Source: Climacium dendroides (taxonomy: Eukaryota; Streptophyta; Bryopsida; Hypnales; Climaciaceae). From it: DNA of 64,000 nucleotides. The stretch is taken from the NCBI GenBank assembly GCA_950106755.1, contig OX467082.1, positions 28,334,001-28,398,000 on the forward strand, written 5' to 3'. Position 1 is the first letter of the stretch. The number at the start of each line of letters is the position of its first letter. Under the pieces are notes generated by a model. That model was not told the DNA's origin, ran no database searches, and worked only from the letters and a program-made list of their open reading frames with translations. This document shows, in pieces, positions 10,904 through 21,953 of this stretch. The translations under genes and the position numbers were made by a program.

Positions 10904-11057
10904 GAACTCAACCTATGACAGTCCAACTCTGGACCAGCGTAATGCAGGTCCAAAATTTCTTTAGCTGTACTTGTGTCATGTGAAATGTACTTCACGAGAA
11001 TTTTTTTGGCCTGCATTAGGCTAGTCCAAAGTTGGTCTGTCAGAGGTTGAGTTACCT
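10904..11057. repeat. Foldback (imperfect hairpin with ~55-bp arms)
   Basis: Left arm GAACTCAACCTATGACAGTC ... and right arm ... GTCTGTCAGAGGTTGAGTTA pair over about 55 bp, including TGCAGGTCCAAAATTTCT with AGAATTTTTTTGGCCTGCA. The loop is about 35 bp. It may be a MITE; ends and duplication are unclear. Confidence 0.6.
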
Positions 11058-11089
11058 TAAGGCCAAGTGGTAAGACCTTAAAAGAGACC

Positions 11090-11414
11090 ATGGGCAATTT
11101 CGTTAAAATGGCGACTTTCCTTTACTTTGGCAATTTTTGCAGTTCAGAGTGAGCGTTCTGAAGTGTACAAATGTCATAGATATCTTAAATCTATACCATT
11201 TTTAGATGTTTGAAATCTACACCTATGATAGATGTCACTTTTACAATTCAGATCTTGTGGTTTGAAATCTATAGTAGTCATAGATTTCTTAAATCTATAA
11301 AAGTCTAAGATTCTTAAAAACTATACTTGTCCTAAATCATGTCACTTTTACAATTTAGAGCGGGCGGTCTGAAAATGGCACATGGAATGCCGCCATTTTA
11401 ATGGAATTTCCTAT
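11090..11414. mobile_element. MITE, ATGGGG family, copy G (325 bp), TSD GACC
   Basis: Ends ATGGGCAATTTCGTTAAAAT and ATTTTAATGGAATTTCCTAT. Flanked by GACC at 11086-11089 and 11415-11418, an informative non-AT duplication. It interrupts a dispersed repeat whose uninterrupted relative is near 4290. The interior holds four or more AAATCTA modules. Confidence 0.9.
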
Positions 11415-11570
11415 GACCTTAAAAGTTAGTGTCAGACTATCAGTATTGCATCAAACGCATTTATGTAACAATACTGATAACTGTATTTTTCATGTGACGT
11501 CCATTTACAATGTAGAGCAGAATGTGGAGAAAGTCATTGGTCATCAACAATCAATGTAACGTTCATGAGG
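11405..11570 (+). repeat. Dispersed repeat, related to 4290-4450
   Basis: See the copy at 4290. Matching blocks run from the GACTATCAGTA motif to GTGGAGAAAG, with about 70-80% identity by eye. Confidence 0.58.
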
Positions 11571-11574
11571 ACAC

Positions 11575-12130
11575 TAAGGTATATACCCCCAAACCGCCAC
11601 TAATTGCTATTGTAGTACTATGCCTAATATTATTAATAGACTACTCAAATATTTATATTTCCTAATTGGCAAGTGAAAGGAGGTTCAAATGCACCAAAGA
11701 ACACGACATTTAGATATTGTTAGCAAAAGATATGAAGAAACAAAGTTTGATTCTAAAAGCGTTTTTTTCACATAGATGGGGAATTTCGTTAATATGGTGG
11801 TATTCCATATGCCATTCTCAAACTATCCAATTTGAACCATAAAAATGCCATCTAGGACAAATATAGGTTCTAGAACTCTAGGATTGGTATAGATTTTAGA
11901 CCACTTGGTTTGAACTATAAAAGTGACATCTAGGATGTAGATTTCAGACATTTAGAAATAATATATATTTCAAACCGACCAATTTGAATTATAAAAACTG
12001 CCAAAGTTACAATATGGTGCCATTTTAATAAAATTCTCTAAATACATACATAATTGATTTGGGAGATATTCATAGAGTAAAGGTCATGGCAGGTTAGGGT
12101 TAGTAGTGCATTTGAGGGGCTCCACCATAA
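11575..12130. mobile_element. TIR element K, copy 2, interrupted by a MITE
   Basis: Left TAAGGTATATACCCCCAAAC followed by ACCGCCA. The interior matches the inverse of 6306-6582 (CAAGTGAAAGGAGGTTC, AAAGTTTGATTC). The sequence breaks at CACATAG (11775) and resumes at 12042 with a block (TTGATTTGGGAGAT) that matches the uninterrupted copy. The inserted 266 bp is MITE copy H. Confidence 0.68.
11776..12041. mobile_element. MITE, ATGGGG family, copy H (266 bp), nested, TSD ATAG/ATAC
   Basis: Left end ATGGGGAATTTCGTTAATAT; right end ATTTTAATAAAATTCTCTAA. Flanks ATAG (11772-11775) and ATAC (12042-12045) differ by one base. The related uninterrupted site in element K copy 1 reads CACATAGGTACAGAACTGAT on the minus strand, which places the insertion exactly here. 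Confidence 0.88.
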
Positions 12131-12199
12131 TTGTCTATTTGAATGACTTCACTAAAGAGTGTAAGATGGAAAAAAATTGTTTTTTTACGTAATTTATTT

Positions 12200-12700
12200 T
12201 TGGAAGTTGCTTGAGTGCATTTTCAATGAGTATAAATGTAGATTTTTTTCAACATGAAATTAGTGAGTTTTCTAAAGAAGAAGATGATTAATCCATGGAT
12301 CACCCTTGTCTTGTGCTTTGGTTTACTCTTGATGTGAATTTTAGCCATAAAAATGATATTTTTTGAATATGAGTCCAACTAATGAATCAAAGTTTATCAA
12401 ATAAAGATTCTACTCTAATTGTAAATTTTGAAAAATTCATAAATTTCCATATTTTATGGCAATATGAACTTTAGGCCTATAACCTTGATTTGCTAATTAT
12501 CTAATTTTAAAGTGACATGGTATCCTTGGTTTATGCCATGATGTCATGCACTACAATACTTGTCTATAGTAAAATTTGAGATTATTTTAGTATATTTTGC
12601 ATTTGAAATGAATTTCCTTCATTTCTTTTTTAAAAAATTCATAGTAATTTTAATTTTTCCCAAAAATTTGAAAATTTTATGACATGTAGCAAACATATGA
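12200..12700 (+). repeat. Dispersed repeat R1, copy 1
   Basis: Shares an extended block order with the minus-strand copy at 28690-29165 (TTTACTCTTGATGTGAATTT, AGCCATAAAAATGATATTTT, CATAAATTTC, TGGTTTATGCCATGATGT) and with 39870-40260. No terminal structure or ORF remains, so its class is unknown. Confidence 0.65.
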
Positions 12701-13361
12701 CTTCATCTTTGAAAAATAAATATCAAAGGTTTCATTCATATCAAGTTGCAAAATAGCAACAAATAGAGTAATTAGGTTTGAAGTTAGTGGTTAGTGGTGG
12801 CTCTTCAAGGGTTACCTTTTTGAACACCAATGTTGAAATACAAATCCATAACTATCCTAGGTGTTACACATAGAAGTTTTTTATTCATACATTATGTACA
12901 TATGTGTCACAAATTTTAACAATGGAATTGCACTACTTCAATGAAATTTACTAAAGGAAAAATATGTTCTTAATGACTAGTTAAAGAACAACTCAATGTC
13001 CTAATTGACTATCTTGGGACTGTAGCCTTCGTTATTAGCACCAAATCTTACGTGTACATTGTTGTAGTTGTAAAGTAGTCATAGAATGAAAGGTAGGATT
13101 ATGAGAATATAACAAAGTTCAAATTCAAAATGAATATGAGCTACTTATCATCTAATATTCATCACAATTGTCAATATAGACAAGTCTAAACTTTGTGAAA
13201 TCCACCATGTCAATCTATAATTGCAAAAAACTAAATTTGATTAGAAAGTGAATACAATTCAATTCAGAAACAATTGCAATTATACAATGATTGTGGTTTT
13301 TTCAATTATTTTATATCAATTGTTCCATATCAATTGTGAAAAGTACCATTAGATTGGACAT
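12701..13361. other. AT-rich intergenic DNA, no feature seen
   Basis: No gene-like frame or terminal repeats noted. Confidence 0.55.
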
Positions 13362-13536
13362 ATGGGGAATTTCATTAAAATGGCGAATATTCTGTGATTT
13401 TGACATTCCAAAGTTCAGATCGGGTGGTCTGAAATCTAGTACACTAATAGATTTCAGACCGCCCGGTTTGAACTATGGGAATGGCACACTGTGAAAATGG
13501 CACATGGAATATTTTCATTTTAATGAAATTCCCCAT
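13362..13536. mobile_element. MITE, ATGGGG family, copy I (175 bp), TSD ACAT
   Basis: Best preserved copy: ATGGGGAATTTCATTAAAAT at the left and its exact inverse ATTTTAATGAAATTCCCCAT at the right, flanked by ACAT (13358-13361 and 13537-13540). It is near-identical in layout to the 175-bp copy at 5443. The central GATCGGGTGGTCTGAAATCT / AGATTTCAGACCGCCCGGTT forms an inner inverted repeat. Confidence 0.93.
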
Positions 13537-14560
13537 ACATGTAAGATTTGTAAGTTGTTTTACTCTTATATAATGAATTTTATTAATAAAATTCAAAGAT
13601 TTCTATAAATCTAAAAATATTTAAAATTTAAGAAATTTTAAAACCTATGAAATTGTAATATTTCCTAAATAAGTGTAATCTATTAAATATGAATTTTTGA
13701 ATTTTTGAAATCTAAAAAGGAATCTAGATCTAAAATTTTAAAATCTACAAATAATTGAGAAAAGAATTTTAAAATCTACAAATCTATAGAACCTACATGG
13801 CAATAAATGCCACATACGCAACTACATTAGAAGAATACATAGACAAAGTTCCAACTAGGCTATAGGATTGGATGAGAAACGACCCCATTGTCCTTTATAA
13901 CTACTACGACATGTCCTCAACAACTACAAGTATTTAAATTAGCACTAGTTACAAATGTCCCACACAACTAAAAAAATAATTATTCTTTGTAGTCACAAAA
14001 TCTTCATTTTCTCCTAGTGATTGAGAATTATTTCTTTGACCTAAAATAGGTTTGGTCAATATCACTTTGTTGAGGATAGTGGTAATTAGTCAAGTGATAT
14101 TGCACATGCAAAATTTTCGCTAAATAATCATTAGTAGCTAGCATTCAGATGTTTAGATCATGGTGAAGCAAAGGTTACAATTTTTAGTTCCTGTCTTTTG
14201 GATGCATAGGCATAGTGAGGCAAAGGTTATAGGTGACAATTAAATACAATTTTAATATTTTTTTAATTTACATCCTCAACCCTCCAACCCAACCCTAACC
14301 CCAACCCTAACCGTCATCCCTATTTATGCAATCAATATGGGATATTATCATATTGTTGTATCCATATCCGTATTCATATCTATATTCGTCTCCATAGCCC
14401 AAATCGACAATTTGGAGATTAATTCAATTTTTTTTGTAAGTAGATCAATGGTCTACAATTTTCAAGAATCGAAAGGGGGAGATTAATCAAAAATACATTG
14501 TTTGTATCTTTTCAACAAATAGTGGTTGACCTCAAGCTTGGAAATCAAGTTGGTAAAAAA
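13537..14560. other. AT-rich intergenic DNA with a short telomere-like patch
   Basis: No gene. 14280-14315 holds AACCCAACCCTAACCCCAAC followed by CCTAACC, a degenerate telomere-like run too short and impure to be a telomere. Confidence 0.5.
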
Positions 14561-14818
14561 AATTCATGAGTTGCAAGGTATCATATGTCAATGCAAACCT
14601 AAAGAATTGAAAGCGGTCCATGATATATACCCACTAGTTGCCAATTTGCAAGATATGGTTTTATACTATTGGCTGAACTAAAGAAAATAAATTCATGAGT
14701 TGCAAGTTATCATATGTCAATGCAAACCCAGAGAATTGAAAGTGGTCCATGGTATATACCGACTAGTTGCCAATTTGCAAGATAAGGTTTTATACTATTG
14801 GCTGAACTAAAGAAAATG
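14561..14818 (+). repeat. Tandem duplication, two 129-bp units
   Basis: Units start at 14561 and 14690 and are about 93% identical by eye (AATTCATGAGTTGCAAG..., TTGGCTGAACTAAAGAAAAT). A single diverged unit exists at about 4590-4700. Confidence 0.88.
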
Positions 14819-15317
14819 AAGCTTTATATCAATAAAAGCAATATGTGAGGAAGTTTTGGTAGGGACTTACTCAAAAAGCATGTTATTGCTATAGGCACAG
14901 ACCTTCTTCTAATAGAGCACTTGTTTTACTTAGAGCCTTGACCTAGTATCATTAGCATTACAAGTTTTGGGGGGATAAAAAGTCCACAACTAATGTTTAG
15001 ATCCAGTAGAATGTTTTCTTGGGCATGGCAAAAATCACAGATATGATAGGGCTAGAAACTTTGCCAAATCTACTTTTTCTTTTACAAATAATTCATGATG
15101 AAGATTCTTTTTACCTTTGCATAGTAAGAGACTTGCAATTGATTGAAGGTCAAATTAGTGAGTTGCAAATATGAGTACATAACTTTTGTATTGTGTGGCC
15201 TTGATTATAATCACTTATAATGCATTTTGGTCCAATTTCAAGGGGTATAATTTGTTATAATGTAGAAAATATGTGTAACATTTTTAACAAGCAATCCCAA
15301 AATGTAATTCTACACAT

Positions 15318-15558
15318 ATGCCATATTTAACTACTTTTGGACTTTGCAAAGTCCAAAATTGGTAAAGGGACATCTAAGACAATTGTAGATTTTGATTTCT
15401 ATAGATTTTAGGAATCTAGATATGATATAGATTTTGGACTAGGTGGTTTGAAAAATGTACAACAAGTTTAGATTTTAGGTATCTATGACAACCGGAGATC
15501 TCCCGTTGGACAAAGTCCAAAATTCCCTGAAAAGTCCAAAAGTAGTTAAATATGGCAT
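15318..15558. mobile_element. TIR element (241 bp), TSD ACAT, sister of the ATGGGG family
   Basis: Ends ATGCCATATTTAACTACTTT and AAAGTAGTTAAATATGGCAT are inverse complements for more than 25 bp, continuing into TTGGACTTT. Perfect flanking ACAT at 15314-15317 and 15559-15562. The same AT-initial ends, 4-bp duplication and interior TAGATTTTAG/GGTGGTTTGAAA modules as the ATGGGG family suggest mobilisation by the same transposase class. Confidence 0.88.
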
Positions 15559-16344
15559 ACATAAAATAAATGTTATTTGAGGATAATAATAGCATTCTTT
15601 TGGAGGGATCAAACTAGAAGCAATAATGAATAGGCAACACAAAGTGGAGGCCTAAATTGTAAATTGTCATAACTACATCCACCTCAAACAAAAAATTTAA
15701 TGCAAATATTAGGCAAAATTTGCAACCGTTAATAAAATGTGGGAATAAGGGTGCTCCTACTTTCAAGACCTTCAATTCCATTGCATTGTTGGTGAGGAGA
15801 TATCGCAACTTCACCACACTTTTCCGTCACTGCTTCTAAATAAAATGCCAAGGAGATGTCATGTGCTTAGATGGAAGGGAAAAGGAGTAAGTTTGTCTTT
15901 TGCTATTTCAATTTTTGCATTTTGGATTTCTTATTACAATGCTTCTATTTATTCCCCAATGTTTTGTCTACTCTATCGAGTTGCATTTCCACTTGCTGAC
16001 TATTTGAAGGTCCGTAGATTGTAGACAAGGAATGCAAGCACTGGTCTTACTTTGACAACAAAAACAGAGTCTACTTCACCTATTGTGACCACTTTCTTGC
16101 ATCCCCTACAACAACAAAGTCCATTCAATCCCAAGATGTGATCATAGACATTGCTACATCTCTCAAAAAAATCATTGGAAATTATGATACCAACTTTTTA
16201 GATAGCCAAAAGTTATTTAGGGGAAGTAAAGGGAGTCTCCTTTAACATATTTCTTTGAAGACAATTCACATAATTTTAACAATGTAGATAGAAGCTTAGA
16301 TATCCACTTCTATCTACTTACTAGTTACTACATAAATGGATCAT
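15559..16344. other. Intergenic DNA, no feature seen
   Basis: Frames here are short. No coding or terminal-repeat evidence. Confidence 0.5.
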
Positions 16345-16702
16345 TCATTCTACCCAGCGGTGCTATTTTGTGAGCTTGCGAGCATAAACCTATGAGCTTT
16401 GAGCAGGGAATATGGGAGCATTGAGCGGGAAAATTTTAAAAAGCATTAGAAAATTTAAAAATATTTCTATAAATATATTTCATCTAAAAAATTGGTCAAA
16501 ATTACTATTTTTAGTAAATTTTAGTACCTATTACCATGGACCTATCACCGTGAACCTATTACTATTGTTACATAGAATTTAGATGAAAATTCTAATTTTT
16601 AGTGTTGTTTCTAATATTAGAAGTATACATTACAAAGATGAAGAACTTAATTGAATGATGTGAAAGATGAATGGAGATAGAAATAAGTTTGTATAGAATA
16701 TT

Positions 16703-17390
16703 GGTTGATCATTGTCCTATAGCAGTATGGGTCCTCTTGGGGCCAACAAAAGAGTACCAATAATTTTCTCTTGATGCACTATTGTTGGACTTGTTTAGAT
16801 TTTAGAAAGTAAAACTCATTGACAAGGATTATTTTTATATCTAATGATGTTTGTCACAATGAATTTTATTTTGGTTGTTCATTGTCTTGTAGCATCATGG
16901 ATCCTCTCAGGGTCAGTGGGAGGGTACTGGCACTTCCCCCTTGATTTGTAAGTTGGTGGACTTGTTTAGATTTTAGAAAAAAAATTTGTTGATAGGAATT
17001 CAATATGTGTGGAAAGAGCTTAGTTGTACCAAATTTCATTTCTATTGATCACAATTGTGTGGTAGCATGGATCCTCTCAAGGCCGATGGAAGGTACCTAC
17101 ACTTCTATCTTGATGTGTTGATAATCGGACTTATTAAGGTTTTGGAAGAAAATATTTGATTGATAGGGATTTTTTTGTAAGGTATGAACTTAGTTACACC
17201 AAATTGTTGATTAGTTGATCATTGTCCTCTTGTAAGACCTCCTAGGAGATCCAACTCTTTTGTCTTTGATTTGATGGTCATTTAGTTGATGACTCCCCAC
17301 TTGTTTCTTGGGACCTCTCGGCGCTAAGAAGATAATCAAACACTTGCCATCTTGATGTTCAAATGAGGTTGTTCTATTGAGGTTTTGATT
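16703..17390 (+). repeat. Degenerate tandem array, ~150-180-bp units
   Basis: At least three clear units (starting near 16703, 16874 and 17030) share 'TTGATCATTGTC.T.TAGCA..ATGG.TCCTCTC..GG', 'CTTGATG', and 'GGACTTGTTTAGATTTTAGAA'. Two shorter, more diverged units follow to 17390. The array lies wholly inside the 10-bp-TSD element. Confidence 0.68.
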
Positions 17391-17396
17391 TATTTG

Positions 17397-17464
17397 ATCA
17401 CTCCCCTCTTGTCGCTAGGCTCCCCTTGATGCCGAGGGTAGTCTAGCAACAAGAGGGGAGTGAT
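17397..17464. repeat. Strong hairpin
   Basis: ATCACTCCCCTCTTGTCGCT and its near-perfect inverse AGCAACAAGAGGGGAGTGAT with a ~24-nt loop. The stem begins with the same TTGATCACTCC start as the array units, so it may be a partial unit inverted on itself. Confidence 0.85.
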
Positions 17465-17689
17465 AAAAAAAATTTAAATAATCAAAACAAATATTGACAC
17501 ATAAGCTTTCTAGAAATATAGTTTAAATGCTTTTGTGTCATTTAAATTATATTTCTAGAAAGTTTTTAGATTATATTTCTAGAAAGCTTTTAGATTCTTT
17601 TAAATTATATTTCCAGAAAACTTTTAGATGAAATCTCTAAAAAAATTTAGGCTCATAAGCTCACAAAATAGCAACCCTGTCATTCTACC

Positions 17690-18368
17690 TAGAGAAGAAC
17701 CTCTTGGATCAAACAACTAGTTGTTTGAAATCATTGTTACAAAATCTATAACCTAATTAGGAAAATAGAACTTTTTGCTAGCTTCTCAAACTACAAAATA
17801 TTTTATGTGTAGAAATTACTACAATCCATCAAACACTCCTTTTCTACTTATATAAAAATAATCCTCATAAACTTGCTCATATATTTATAGATAGCTTCAA
17901 CTCTATTTATTTTGTCAACATATATCTAAAAACATCTAATTACTCATACAAATTACTAAGACAAATCTATTATTGATTTTATTATTCAATTCATGCAATC
18001 TCACACATTCCCATTAATAATCCACACAGCACATGCCTACACTAATATATAAGGAAATAATAAAGTAGAAAACTTTATGAATGCAAATGGTATGAAAATG
18101 TTCAACCTAACCCCTATTTTTTTTACAAAGATGACTAGTCCAAACCTCAAAGGACACCATATAAAGGATTAATTTACTTTCTCCCCTCTTACGATTACAA
18201 ACTATCAATTCATTCAAATGTAGGATGAAAGGCTAATACACTTATATTGTTTTGTGTCACATGTTATGCACATAATATAATATTGGGTATATTGATTTAC
18301 ACAATGTACGGTTCATCTTCAATATGAATCTCAAGTATAATGAAAAGAATACCTAGAAGTTATTTTTG
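17690..18368. other. AT-rich intergenic DNA, no feature seen
   Basis: No coding or structural evidence. Confidence 0.5.

Positions 18369-18414
<46 letters not shown>
18369..18414. repeat. (TA)n(TG)n microsatellite
   Basis: Pure TA repeat followed directly by TG repeat, then TCTCTCTC and TATATATA. Confidence 0.95.
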
Positions 18415-19675
18415 AATATCTCTCTCTATATATACTATTTTTCACTCAATTTCTCTAGTTTGTTAAATTTTAGGATCTAGAAGGTTTTAATACTGTAGTG
18501 AGTCCAAAATGATGATTTTTATTTCAAAATTTGAAAACCATGTTCATGTATTAAGGTTTCAAGAATTAATAGAAGGGATTCTAAAAAAAATTCATTGTCT
18601 GCCCTGCAAATGTCTAGACATTGTGTACATATTTTAAGACATCTAAAATATCTTTCTATAATTCTTTTGGTGAAATAAAATCTCTATAAAGTTTTTGAAA
18701 ATTTCTTATTTTTTGAAAGTTTTTATTGTTTTCAAAATAAACTTTTTTAGACCTCAATTCTTTGTTTTTAGTATTTTTAAAATTTTATTTTTATTTATTT
18801 TTAAATATTTTTTCAAAATTCATAATACTCATAGTACTACCCCCAATGCAATATAATCAATAACTATTTCTTGTTTTCACCTTGCCTTACTAGCCCAACA
18901 ATTTCCAACCATTGAAAAATGGATAGATAATTCAAACATTGATAATCCCTTATCTACTTATCAAATATATTTTGGACCATCCCTTCCATTTCAAATGCCC
19001 AAATTCAACATCTCTTCAAATTGCAATATAGGTAGTATATGGTATAAATCTGGAAGCATCTATGCTATCCAATTCAACACCCATCTAACACTTTCAACAC
19101 TACATAAGCTACAACAAATTGACATATGAATACATTTACTCCTATTTGGCACCCACCCAAACATCATAACATTGTACATCCAAAGATATAAAAATGTAGT
19201 CACAAAATATAGAAACTTCTATTTTTACATACTACATCATGATGTTATACAATTATGAATGCCAAAATCTTCAAAGACATCCTTCCAACTTGACTTACCA
19301 ACAACCCATTCACAATAATACAACATACAATTCATTGAATTTACATATTTCAATGATAGGTTCTTCTTGAAGTTAATGGCATAAAAGATAAATAAATATC
19401 TCTCAAATTACAAATACTTGCAATCTTGGTTTGGAATACACAACCACTAATACTCATTATTGTCTCTATGACACCATACATACATCCTCAATCCAATCAC
19501 TTCACTAAGGATGATTGCAAGAATTACTTGTTCTATTTTGCGGCACACCCAACATACTAATTTTTTTGTCTTAACTTTTGCAATCTAGCTCCAAATGACT
19601 CAAAATTTGTAGTTGGGTTACTCATAACTATTATACATCTTGCCTAATTTTTTCTTAATTTAAAAAAGTTGCATG

Positions 19676-20195
19676 TCCAAAAATAGCCCTCAATTTTACA
19701 TCACACTTGCCAACTTGTGGGATTTTTTACTATTTAGTACCTAAGAAAACAAATTATGAGTTGAAATTTGGAAAGGATGGTCTTCTAATAAACTTGTAGA
19801 TACTATACAAAAGAATTGTAAAAATGATTAATTGTATGTGGTGTGGAAATTCAAAAAGTGAGCTTTTTCTACTTGCATTTTTTGTGGTGGTTCTTTTGGT
19901 GAATGACCATTTCCATAAAGTTATTACAAATGAACTATTTTTATTATTTATTTATTTACATTTTAAACTAATTAAAACATCAAAATATCTATTTCCTTGA
20001 GATTTGGCACTTTTCTAGTCTCCTACTTAGAGATTTTTCTATGCATTTCCTTGGGTAATTACCTTCATCTTCAAGGTACATGCATTAGACATTTTTTTAA
20101 TTTTTTAATTATCTTTCTAATTTTAAAGTACTTCAAAAAAAATCACGAATACTATTCAAAATACAACCAAAAGGATAGGTGTTTCTTGCAATCAC
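19676..20195 (+). repeat. Dispersed repeat R3, copy 1
   Basis: Aligns with 22800-23335: AAAAATAGCCC.CAATTTTA, CACTTGCCAA.TTG, GTGGTTCTTTTGGTGAATG, CATCAAA.TA.CTATTT, GTGTTTCTTGCAAT. It ends near a tiny CACTA MITE. Nothing seen between it and 18415 apart from AT-rich DNA. Confidence 0.65.
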
Positions 20196-20234
20196 CCATA
20201 ACAACTTCAACTTCCGTTTTTTATATAAAACACA

Positions 20235-20342
20235 CACTACTAGAAAATTTAGTTTTTCTGTCAGAAAAACAACAGATTTCTGTCAGATTTTGACCGGATC
20301 AACGCGACCAAAACAACAGAAAAACTAAATTTTCTAGTAGTG
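20235..20342. mobile_element. 108-bp CACTA-type MITE, TSD ACA
   Basis: CACTACTAGAAAATTTAGTT and AACTAAATTTTCTAGTAGTG-type ends pair over about 26 bp (left CACTACTAGAAAATTTAGTT, right inverse with CTAAATTTTCTAGTAGTG). The flanks are ACA on both sides (20232-20234, 20343-20345). The inner segment also pairs (TTTTCTGTCAGAAAAACAAC). The ends are close to the plant CACTA consensus CACTACAAGAAAA. Confidence 0.88.
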
Positions 20343-20943
20343 ACAAACTCTCTACCATTAACAATGAAGTCATCAAATATGCCATATACATCCCACTTTA
20401 TGAAAAAAACTTGAAAATAATCAAACACTCCCTAATCTACATGACCTACTTTCACACCTACCTTAAAATACTAACTACAATCTAATTCTTAGTCTCTAAC
20501 TTTATTTTCTACATAAACCCAAAATTAATTAGTTAGTATAAAGTCTCTTTTTTATGAAGGTATTCCCTCCATTTCAAAATGATCTTTCGGTACATTGGTC
20601 AAATTTTTAACATTATGTCATGTAGTTGCAAGAAAGACCAACTGATTTCGGTAGTACATGATACCCATTATTTTTTAGGTGTACTTTAAAATTTTAAAAA
20701 TATGAAAAATATGTTCATTGTATACACCTCTAAGAAGAAGGTACCTTAGGAAGGAAAAGCATACAAGAATTTTTTAAGTAGGAGAATTAAAAAAGTTCAA
20801 AATCTTAAAAAAAAAATAGGTACTTTATTGTTTTAATTTTTGTAAATAACTAGCAGTTGGCGCTTGCTTTCACCATTAGAATTTCATTAGAAGTTTTATG
20901 TATTAGATAGAATGCAGAGCAAGAATTTCAATAAAACTTCAGA

Positions 20944-21613
20944 TAAAAATTACTAAGATCTTCATATAATTTTTATATTAAATAAGCATATATTGAAATA
21001 AACAATAAAAATTTAATGAATGATGAATGAAATACATGCAATGATGAATATGGTAAAAGATACATATACATTAGAATGCATTAGAAATTTGACTCAATTG
21101 TTACAAACAATGGCAACCCAAATAGAAGAATTTCAAGGAAAAACTTGTAAATCTCAACAGTTTTGTGAGCAATTTAATTCAAAGCTCACAAAAGCACAAA
21201 ATCATAGAAATGCAAAAGAAGTATAAAGCCAAGAAAAACAATGGAATTGCTACCTTTATAATATCACCATATTGATCCTCTTTAATATCACCTCAATTGC
21301 AACAACTATATTATTTTTATAATATCACCCTTTGTAAAAAGTGATATTACAGAGGTGATTGTGAACTGCTACTCTATTTCAATAATATCACATTGTGTGA
21401 AAATATGATTTCTATGTACGCATGATTGGAAATATTTTTATAAAATAATTAAAATAATTATTTTAAAGACTTATCAAAATCATTATCATACATTCTATTC
21501 AAATATATCAAATTTTTATTAATATGTGATACAATGAATGCGTAGCATAGCAAGCACAATTAATGGTAGCATTTGTGATATTATAGAGGGACTTATGATT
21601 TTAGTAGTATGAT
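20944..21613 (+). repeat. Long dispersed repeat, inverted copy at 37238-38003
   Basis: High similarity to the inverse of 37238-38003 over its whole length. It carries a 68-codon frame (21020-21226) starting MMNEIHAMMNMVKDTYTLEC, conserved in the other copy as far as KTCKSQ. The frame looks helical with heptad-like Leu/Ile. Downstream are several GGTGATATT/AATATCACC motifs in both orientations. Similarity continues in patches to about 22280. No reverse transcriptase or transposase is visible, so the class is unknown. Confidence 0.7.
21020..21226 (+). CDS. Small repeat-borne frame, possible coiled coil
   Basis: 68 codons; conserved for about 48 residues in the second repeat copy (37922-37692, minus), where an extra ~25 bp segment then shifts the tail. 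Conservation of the reading frame between diverged copies could mean it was once coding (for example part of a gag-like or transposase protein), but it could simply reflect recent duplication. No family is recognised. Confidence 0.3.
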   Translation: MMNEIHAMMNMVKDTYTLECIRNLTQLLQTMATQIEEFQGKTCKSQQFCEQFNSKLTKAQNHRNAKEV

Positions 21614-21953
21614 GGAATTTTTTTTTGAAGAAACTAAAACTTTTCTATTTGGAGAAATTTATGATGAAGAGATTTTACCAAAAGAATGATCTCAAAACCA
21701 TTTTCAATATTCAAAAGTGCATGTACAAGGGAGCCCTATTAGGAAGCATGTGGAAGACATAAAATAATGTTCTTTTTTAAGTTTCCTTTGATAGGCACAT
21801 GTCCATCTAGTGAGGGAATAGCCCAAACAAACTTCAAGTCTACATCATTGTTTTTGGATACTCCATAGTACTAAAAATCCCTAAACTACAAAGTGTGACA
21901 AATTGGCTAAATTGAAATTTAATTATATATATTTCTTCAAAATTTTAAAAAAT

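Larger units (their letters stand above)
16355..17679. mobile_element. 1325-bp non-autonomous TIR element with 10-bp TSD
   Basis: Left end CAGCGGTGCTATTTTGTGAG and right end CTCACAAAATAGCAACCCTG are inverse complements with two mismatches. The flanks are a perfect 10-bp duplication, TCATTCTACC (16345-16354 and 17680-17689). That length is typical of Mutator-like elements, while the CAGGG-like ends recall hAT. The interior has no transposase. It holds a degenerate tandem array (16703-17390) and a strong hairpin (17397-17464), and near the right end several TATATTTCTAGAAAG units. Confidence 0.88.

Noticed and set aside
14280..14315. Telomere-like AACCCTAACC run
   Set aside because: Fewer than four imperfect units, unlike the usual plant TTTAGGG type, and embedded in ordinary intergenic DNA.
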